NCBI RefSeq assembly: GCF_001552155.1
Contig: NZ_BCQQ01000056.1
Location: 1 to 41,815, forward strand
Source: Actinomadura formosensis NBRC 14204
GTDB lineage: Bacteria > Actinomycetota > Actinomycetes > Streptosporangiales > Streptosporangiaceae
Reading direction: 5' to 3'
DNA length: 41,815 nucleotides
Shown: piece after piece, positions 36,471 to 41,815 of the stretch
Numbering within the stretch: the first letter of the stretch is position 1
Layout: each line of letters starts with the position of its first letter
The notes under the pieces: model-generated
What the model was told of the DNA's origin: nothing
Database searches by the model: none
The model's input: only the letters and a program-made list of their open reading frames with translations
Translations under genes and position numbers: made by a program

Positions 36471-38210
36471 ATGACGGCATCACCGGTGACCGGCCTTGGA
36501 AGCTCGCGGCTGGGCCCTGCCGAGCGGGCCGCGGCGCTCGACCGCATGGCGCGCGAGGAGTTCGACGTCGTCGTCGTGGGCGGCGGCATCGTCGGCGCGG
36601 GCGCGGCGCTGGACGCGGCCACCCGGGGACTGTCGGTCGCGGTGGTCGAGGCCCGCGACTTCGCGTCAGGAACGTCGTCGCGCTCGTCCAAGCTGATCCA
36701 CGGCGGGCTGCGCTACCTGGAGCAGTACAACTTCGACCTCGTCCGGGAGGCGCTGACCGAGCGCAGCCTGCTGCTGCAGCAGATCGCGCCGCATCTGGTG
36801 CAGCCCGTCCCGTTCCTGCTGCCGACCACCCACCGCGTGTGGGAACGCGCGTACTTCGGCGCGGGTGTGGCGCTGTACGACGTGCTGGCGTTCCAGATGG
36901 GCAGCACCCGGGGCGTCCCGCACCACCGGCACCTGACCCGGCGCGGCGCGCTGCGGCTCGCGCCGTCCCTGCGCAAGGACGCCTTCACGGGCGCGATCCA
37001 GTACTGGGACGCGCAGGTCGACGACGCCCGCTACGTCATGACCGTGCTGCGGACGGCCGCCGAGTACGGCGCCCAGATCGCGTCCCGCACCCAGTGCGTC
37101 GGCTTCCTCCGCGAAGGGGAGCGCGTCACCGGCCTGCGCATCCGCGATCTCGAAGCGAACACGACCAGCGAGGTCCGCGCCAAGCAGGTCGTCAACGCCA
37201 CCGGAGTGTGGACGGACGACATCCAGGAACTCGTCGGCGGTCGCGGCCAGATCCACGTGAAGGCGTCGAAGGGCATCCACCTCGTCGTCCCGAAGGACCG
37301 CATCCACTCCTCGGCGGGCATCATCCTGCGCACGGAGAAATCCGTCCTGTTCGTGATCCCGTGGGGGCGCCACTGGATCATCGGCACCACCGACACCGCC
37401 TGGGACCTCGACCGGGCCCACCCCGCCGCCTCCAAGGCCGACATCGACTACGTCCTGGACCACGTCAACGCCGTCCTCAACACCCCCCTCACCCACGACG
37501 ACGTGGAGGGCGTCTACGCGGGCCTGCGCCCGCTGCTCACCGGGGAGACCGAGGAGACCTCCAAGCTCTCCCGCGAGCACGTCGTCGCGCACCCCGTCCC
37601 CGGCCTGGTCCTCGTCGCCGGCGGCAAGTACACCACGTACCGCGTCATGGCCAAGGACGCCATCGACGCCGTCGCCCACGGCCTCGACGGCAAGATCCCC
37701 CAATCCTGCACGGACCGCGTGCCCCTCGTCGGCGGTGACGGCTTCCAGGCCATGTGGAACGCCCGCCACCGCCTGGCCGCCCGCTCCGGCCTGCACGTGG
37801 CCCGCGTCGAGCACCTTCTCCGCCGCTACGGCACCCTCGTGGACGACCTGCTCGACCTGATCTCTGACAAGCCCGACCTGGGCAAACCGCTGACCGGTGC
37901 CGAGGACTACCTCCGCGCCGAGGTCGTCTACGCCGCCACCCACGAGGGCGCCCGCCATCTCAACGACGTCCTGGCCCGCCGCACCCGCATCTCCATCGAG
38001 ACCTGGGACCGCGGCGTGGGCGTCGCGCAGGAGGCCGCCGACCTCCTCACCCCCGTCCTCGGCTGGTCCAAGAAGCAGCGCGACCGCGAGATCGAGTACT
38101 ACCGCAAGCGGGTGGAAGCCGAACGAGCCTCCCAGACCCAGGACGGCGACCAGGAAGCCGACGCCCACCGCCGAGGCGCCCCCGACATCGTCCCAATCGC
38201 CACCCCCTGA
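36471..38210 (+). CDS. glpD: Aerobic glycerol-3-phosphate dehydrogenase
   Basis: 579 residues from ATG 36471, chosen because GGGGGA lies 6 nt upstream; ATG 36456 is an alternative. The FAD-dependent, membrane-associated enzyme oxidises glycerol-3-phosphate to DHAP and passes electrons to quinone. The dinucleotide fold VVVGGGIVGAG is at 33-43, followed by SSKLIHGGLRYLEQ, NATGVWTDD, KGIHLVVPKDR, IIGTTDTAWD and GGKYTTYRVMA. The C-terminal GlpD domain spans about 390-540. No glpF or glpK is adjacent. It sits between guaB3 and the dehydrogenase, where mycobacteria have neither. Confidence 0.95.
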   Translation: MTASPVTGLGSSRLGPAERAAALDRMAREEFDVVVVGGGIVGAGAALDAATRGLSVAVVEARDFASGTSSRSSKLIHGGLRYLEQYNFDLVREALTERSLLLQQIAPHLVQPVPFLLPTTHRVWERAYFGAGVALYDVLAFQMGSTRGVPHHRHLTRRGALRLAPSLRKDAFTGAIQYWDAQVDDARYVMTVLRTAAEYGAQIASRTQCVGFLREGERVTGLRIRDLEANTTSEVRAKQVVNATGVWTDDIQELVGGRGQIHVKASKGIHLVVPKDRIHSSAGIILRTEKSVLFVIPWGRHWIIGTTDTAWDLDRAHPAASKADIDYVLDHVNAVLNTPLTHDDVEGVYAGLRPLLTGETEETSKLSREHVVAHPVPGLVLVAGGKYTTYRVMAKDAIDAVAHGLDGKIPQSCTDRVPLVGGDGFQAMWNARHRLAARSGLHVARVEHLLRRYGTLVDDLLDLISDKPDLGKPLTGAEDYLRAEVVYAATHEGARHLNDVLARRTRISIETWDRGVGVAQEAADLLTPVLGWSKKQRDREIEYYRKRVEAERASQTQDGDQEADAHRRGAPDIVPIATP

Positions 38211-38242
38211 CCTGGGAACGGAACCGGGTGGGGCATATCACT

Positions 38243-38262
38243 GCAAGTAGTGCGTTACTTGC
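38243..38262. promoter_or_regulatory. Operator-like palindrome GCAAGTA-N6-TACTTGC
   Basis: A perfect 7+7 inverted repeat with a 6-nt centre lies at -58 to -39 relative to the predicted start of the aldehyde dehydrogenase transcript. Size and symmetry suit a TetR-type dimer. No candidate regulator gene is adjacent. Confidence 0.55.
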
Positions 38263-38288
38263 GGGTAGCAAAAATGATCGCGGGGTCC

Positions 38289-38294
38289 TACGCT
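38289..38294 (+). promoter_or_regulatory. -10 box (TACGCT) of the aldehyde dehydrogenase, leaderless spacing
   Basis: TACGCT is followed by 6 nt and ATG 38301. This supports that ATG over the in-frame start at 38250. Confidence 0.5.
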
Positions 38295-38300
38295 GCCTGC

Positions 38301-39881
38301 ATGGCATCCCCCACGGTCCCTGCCAAAGGTGCGGCAGAGCACAGGCTCCCCCAGCCCCTGATCGACCGGCTGGCCTCCCACGTCGTCTCGGACGGCACCG
38401 ACAGCGCGACGATCCCCAGCCCGTTCACGGGTGAGCCCCTCGCGACCGTTCCGCGCTCCGGTGCCGGCGACGTCCGCGGGGCCTATGAGCGCGCCCGCGA
38501 GGCACAGCGGGCCTGGGCGGCGCTGCCGGCCGGCGAGCGGGTCAAGCCGTTCCTCCGCCTGGCGGACGCGCTGGTCGACCGGCGTGCGGAGATCCTCGAC
38601 ATCATCCAGCTGGAGACCGGCAAGGCGCGCCGCCACGCGATGGAGGAGTTCCTCGATGTGGCGCTGTGCTCGCTGTACTACGCCCGGCGGGCCCCGAGGC
38701 TGCTGAAGCCGAAACGCCGGCAGGGCATGGTGACGGGGCTGACACGGGTGCGGGAACTGCGGCACCCGAAGGGCGTCGTCGCGCTGATCGCCCCGTGGAA
38801 CTACCCCTTCGCGCTGGGGGCCAGCGACATCGCGCCCGCGCTGATGGCGGGCAATGCGGTGATCCACAAGCCGGACACCCAGACGTGCCTGTCGAGCCTG
38901 TGGGTGCTGGACCTGCTGGTCGCGCTCGGGCTGCCCAAGGACCTGTGGCAGATCGTCGTCGGCGAGCCGGCCGAGATCGGCGACCCGCTGGTGGAGAACG
39001 CCGACTATGTCTCGTTCACCGGGTCGACGCGCGGCGGCAAGGCCATCGCCGAGAAGGTCGCGCCGCGCCTCGTCGGCTACTCGCTGGAGCTCGGCGGCAA
39101 GAACCCGATGATCGTCCTGCCGGACGCCGACGTCGAGCGGACCGCGCGCGGCGCCGTCCGCGCGTGCTTCACCAACGCCGGCCAGCTGTGCATCTCGATC
39201 GAGCGGCTGTACGTGCACGAGGACATCTACGACCGGTTCGTCCCCCGGTTCGTCGAGCTGGCCAAGGACATGAGGCTCGGCGCGGGACTCGACTTCGACG
39301 CCGACATGGGCTCGCTGACCCACCGGCGCCAGCTGGACGCGGTGACGCGGCATGTCGACCAGGCCGTCAAGGAGGGTGCGACCGTCCTCGCCGGCGGCAA
39401 GGCCCGTCCCGACGTGGGCCCGCTTTTCTACGAGCCGACGATCCTCGCGGACGTCAACGGCGACATGGACCTGTGCGCGAACGAGACGTTCGGGCCCGTC
39501 GTCGCGGTCTACAAGTACCGGGACGAGGACGAGGTCGTCGCCCGCGCCAACGACACCCCGTACGGGCTGAACGCGTCGGTGTGGACGAAGAACCCGGCGC
39601 GGGCCCGCCGGCTCGCCGCCCGCATCCAGGCGGGGACGGTGAACATCAACGACGGCTACGGCGCCGCGTACGCGTCCTACGACTCGCCGATGGGCGGGAT
39701 GAAGCAGTCCGGTGTGGGACGCCGCCACGGGGCCGAGGGCCTGCTGAAGTTCACCGAGGTGCAGACGATCGCCAGCCAGCACCTCATGGACCTCGAACCG
39801 CCGGCCGGCATCGGCTACGACAAGTTCGCCGACTACATGGCGTCCGGCATCAAGCTCATGAAGAAGCTGCACATCAAGTAG
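38301..39881 (+). CDS. NAD(P)-dependent aldehyde dehydrogenase, succinate-semialdehyde dehydrogenase-like
   Basis: 526 residues from ATG 38301. Aldehyde dehydrogenase superfamily: NAD(P) loop PWNYPFALGASDIAPALMAGNAVIHKP as a landmark region (165-191), FTGSTRGG, catalytic Glu263 in LELGGKNP, nucleophile Cys297 in NAGQLCISIERL, and ETFGPVV. The C-terminus continues past the usual end with YDKFADYMASGIKLMKKLHIK. Succinate-semialdehyde is the common annotation for this subgroup, but the true substrate may be another aldehyde. It is followed after 9 bp by the GMC oxidoreductase; an alcohol oxidase-aldehyde dehydrogenase relay is plausible. Confidence 0.9.
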   Translation: MASPTVPAKGAAEHRLPQPLIDRLASHVVSDGTDSATIPSPFTGEPLATVPRSGAGDVRGAYERAREAQRAWAALPAGERVKPFLRLADALVDRRAEILDIIQLETGKARRHAMEEFLDVALCSLYYARRAPRLLKPKRRQGMVTGLTRVRELRHPKGVVALIAPWNYPFALGASDIAPALMAGNAVIHKPDTQTCLSSLWVLDLLVALGLPKDLWQIVVGEPAEIGDPLVENADYVSFTGSTRGGKAIAEKVAPRLVGYSLELGGKNPMIVLPDADVERTARGAVRACFTNAGQLCISIERLYVHEDIYDRFVPRFVELAKDMRLGAGLDFDADMGSLTHRRQLDAVTRHVDQAVKEGATVLAGGKARPDVGPLFYEPTILADVNGDMDLCANETFGPVVAVYKYRDEDEVVARANDTPYGLNASVWTKNPARARRLAARIQAGTVNINDGYGAAYASYDSPMGGMKQSGVGRRHGAEGLLKFTEVQTIASQHLMDLEPPAGIGYDKFADYMASGIKLMKKLHIK

Positions 39882-39890
39882 GGATCGTTC

Positions 39891-41642
39891 GTGAAGCATG
39901 ACTTCGACGTGCTCGTCGTCGGGTCGGGATTCGGCGGCAGCGTCTCGGCGCTGCGGCTGACCGAGAAGGGCTACAAGGTCGGCGTGATCGAGGCGGGCCG
40001 CCGCTTCGACACGAACCCGTCGGGCGCGCCGGGATCCCGGTATCCGGAGCTGCCCAAGACGAACTGGCGCATCGGGCGGTATCTCTGGGCACCGGCGCTC
40101 GGCCTGACCGGCATCCAGCGGATGCACCTCATCCGGGGGGCGAAGTCGAGCCGGGTGATGGTGCTCGCGGGCGCGGGCGTGGGCGGCGGGTCGCTCAACT
40201 ACGCCAACACCCTGTACGTCCCGCCGGAGCCGTTCTTCAAGGACCGGCAGTGGGCGCACATCACCGACTGGCGGGACGAGCTGGCGCCCTACTACGACCA
40301 GGCCAAGCGGATGCTCGGCGTCGTCCAGAACCCCACGACGACCGAGGCCGACAAGGTCATGAAGAAGGTCGCCGACGGGATGGGCAAGGGCGACACGTTC
40401 GTGAAGACCCCGGTCGGCGTCTACTTCGGGCGCGGCGCCGGGATCGAGAGCGCCGACCCGTACTTCGGCGGGGCGGGCCCGCGCCGGCGCGGCTGCCTTG
40501 AGTGCGGCGAGTGCATGGTGGGCTGCCGCCACGGCGCGAAGAACATGCTCACCGAGAACTACCTGTACCTTGCCGAGAAGGCCGGTGCCCGCGTGATGCC
40601 GCTCAGCCGCGTCACGTCGGTCAGGCCGCTGCCCGGCGGCGGCTACGAGGTCGAGATCGTCCGGACGGGCTCGTTCGGGCGCAACCGCAAGACGTTCACC
40701 ACCGAGCAGGTCGTCTTCGCCGCCGGTACCTACGGGACGCAGAAGCTCCTGCACAAGCTCAAGTCGGCCGGGGCCCTGCCCCGCCTGTCGGGCCGGCTGG
40801 GCGCCCTGACCCGCACGAACTCCGAGGCGATCCTCGGCGGTGGCCGCCGCAACGGCAGGCCCGGCCCCGACTTCTCCGAGGGCGTCGCGATCACCTCGTC
40901 GTTCCATCCCGCCCCGGACACGCACATCGAGCCCGTCCGCTACGGCCGGGGCTCCAACCTCCTCGCCGGCCTGCAGACGCTTCTCGTGGACGGTGACCGT
41001 CCGGGCGAGCGGCACACGCCCCGCATCCTGAAGTTCGCCCGCCAGGCGGTGCGCCGCCCCCGCGACCTCGTCCAGCTGTTCGACGTGCGGCACTGGTCGG
41101 AGCGGACGGTCATCGCGCTGGTCATGCAGACCCGCGACAACTCGATCACGCTGCGCCCGAAGAGGGGGCCGTTCGGGTGGGACGTCCGCGCGTCCGCCGG
41201 GCACGGTGAGCCGAACCCGACCTGGATCCCGGAGGGGCACGAGGCGACGCGCCGGATCGCCGAGGAGATCGGCGGCATCCCCGGCGGCTCCTGGGGCGAT
41301 CTGTTCGACATCCCGATGACCGCGCACTTCCTCGGCGGCTGCGTCATCGGCGACTCCGCCGAGTCCGGCGTGATCGACGCCTACCACCGCGTCTACGGAC
41401 ACCCCGGCCTGCACATCGTGGACGGCTCCGCCGTCTCGGCCAACCTGGGCGTCAACCCGTCCCTGACCATCACCGCCCAGGCCGAGCGCGCGATGTCGTT
41501 CTGGCCGAACCGCTCCGAGGACGACCTTCGCCCCGCCCTGGGGGAGCCGTACCGCCGTCTCAGCCCGGTCGCCCCGAAGAACCCGGTCGTCCCGGCCGCC
41601 GCCCCGGCGGCCCTGAACCTTCCGATCGTCGACATCACCTGA
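39891..41642 (+). CDS. choD: GMC oxidoreductase, cholesterol-oxidase (ChoD)-like
   Basis: 583 residues from GTG 39891, with AGGGA upstream. FAD-dependent glucose-methanol-choline family. The FAD site VVGSGFGGS is at 9-17, GAGVGGGSLNYAN is the second flavin motif, and the C-terminal block has HFLGGCVIGD and GLHIVDGSAVSANLGVNPSLTITA. Cysteines 202, 205, 208 and 212 form CLECGECMVGC, a ferredoxin-like spacing inside the protein. The position after guaB/guaB3 matches mycobacterial choD, but cholesterol as substrate is not proven. No signal peptide is present, so it should act in the cytoplasm or on the inner membrane face. Confidence 0.9.
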   Translation: MKHDFDVLVVGSGFGGSVSALRLTEKGYKVGVIEAGRRFDTNPSGAPGSRYPELPKTNWRIGRYLWAPALGLTGIQRMHLIRGAKSSRVMVLAGAGVGGGSLNYANTLYVPPEPFFKDRQWAHITDWRDELAPYYDQAKRMLGVVQNPTTTEADKVMKKVADGMGKGDTFVKTPVGVYFGRGAGIESADPYFGGAGPRRRGCLECGECMVGCRHGAKNMLTENYLYLAEKAGARVMPLSRVTSVRPLPGGGYEVEIVRTGSFGRNRKTFTTEQVVFAAGTYGTQKLLHKLKSAGALPRLSGRLGALTRTNSEAILGGGRRNGRPGPDFSEGVAITSSFHPAPDTHIEPVRYGRGSNLLAGLQTLLVDGDRPGERHTPRILKFARQAVRRPRDLVQLFDVRHWSERTVIALVMQTRDNSITLRPKRGPFGWDVRASAGHGEPNPTWIPEGHEATRRIAEEIGGIPGGSWGDLFDIPMTAHFLGGCVIGDSAESGVIDAYHRVYGHPGLHIVDGSAVSANLGVNPSLTITAQAERAMSFWPNRSEDDLRPALGEPYRRLSPVAPKNPVVPAAAPAALNLPIVDIT

Positions 41643-41751
41643 CACGACAACCCCCGATCAGACTCGTTGACCGGATTCTCGGGCCGCCGCGAACGGCTTG
41701 GAAGCAGAACGCGATCCTGTGGAAAACGGCGCGCTGTGGTCCGCCGTGCCC

Positions 41752-41815
41752 TCAATGCGGCTGACCCCATTGCCTGGTGGGGGACATCCGGTGCTTCAGG
41801 ATCAGGTCCAGTGCC
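41752..41815 (-). CDS. C-terminal fragment of a minus-strand gene (window edge)
   Basis: Reading in from the right edge on the minus strand gives about 20 residues (ALDLILKHRM then SPTRQWGQPH) before a TGA at 41754-41752. Third positions are mostly G or C. It would be convergent with choD. Too short to identify, and possibly chance. Confidence 0.3.
   Translation of the reverse strand, partial: ALDLILKHRMSPTRQWGQPH

Noticed and set aside
38238..41645. A 1135-codon open frame on the minus strand.
   Set aside because: It lies opposite the aldehyde dehydrogenase and GMC genes and reflects the lack of AT-rich stop codons in high-GC DNA. It has no recognisable domain, and both plus-strand genes are clear.
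41643..41751. Terminator after choD.
   Set aside because: Only weak pairing is visible and there is no T-tract; not called.

Overview
The window is a chromosomal core segment of a very GC-rich actinomycete. Codon third positions are almost all G or C, GTG starts are frequent, many stop/start codons overlap as ATGA or GTGA, and there are XRE/DUF397 pairs, a His-tailed GroEL1 and a CIRCE site. Gene order follows, from memory, the Mycobacterium tuberculosis block rplM-rpsI-glmM ... glmS ... nnr ... alr-tsaE-tsaB-rimI-tsaD-groES-groEL1 ... sigD-rsdA-DUF5319-guaB2-guaB3-choD. The gene content between these anchors looks more like Streptosporangiales (possibly Thermomonosporaceae); that placement is inference. 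I see no tRNA, rRNA, CRISPR array, insertion sequence or phage gene.

Layout. 1-3085 (minus): three envelope-type proteins: a Pro/Ala-rich protein cut by the window edge, a single-pass protein with a cytoplasmic heptad-repeat tail, and a membrane-anchored CAP-domain protein. 3276-6069 (plus): rplM, rpsI, glmM. 6077-7090 (minus): a small five-residue-repeat protein and a putative secreted HNH lipoprotein. 7211-8203: a DUF389 membrane protein. 8289-11732: a four-gene operon of two ABC ATPase/permease pairs. 11873-13246: a Tat-exported PhoX-type phosphatase. coaA (minus) and glmS (plus) are divergent at 14230/14354. 16481-18069 (minus): an XRE regulator and two DUF397 genes separated by a strong intrinsic terminator. 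18307-26002 (plus): nnr, alr, an alpha/beta hydrolase, tsaE, a second heptad-tail membrane protein, tsaB, rimI and tsaD. 26026-28928 (minus): an APH-fold kinase, a 0.7-kb lower-GC gap and a THUMP-like methyltransferase. 28979-31184: groES-groEL1 with promoter and CIRCE. 31461-32923: sigD-rsdA; then DUF5319 (minus). 33609-41642 (plus): guaB, guaB3, glpD, an aldehyde dehydrogenase and a ChoD-like GMC oxidoreductase. A fragment of a minus-strand gene may enter at the right edge.

How the genes work together. The core supplies ribosomal proteins L13/S9, UDP-GlcNAc precursors (GlmS, GlmM), D-alanine (Alr), tRNA t6A modification (TsaE/B/D) with S18 acetylation (RimI), CoA synthesis (CoaA), NAD(P)H repair (Nnr), chaperonins, guanine nucleotide synthesis and one sigma/anti-sigma pair.

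Most of the window is ordinary. The points most worth a second look are: the two unrelated heptad-repeat cytoplasmic tails; the ten-unit five-residue-repeat protein; GuaB3 with His in place of the IMPDH catalytic Cys; a CxxCxxCxxxC motif in the GMC oxidoreductase; a perfect GCAAGTA-N6-TACTTGC palindrome upstream of the dehydrogenase; and at least seven genes with a TANNNT box exactly 6-7 nt before the start codon, as expected for leaderless transcripts.
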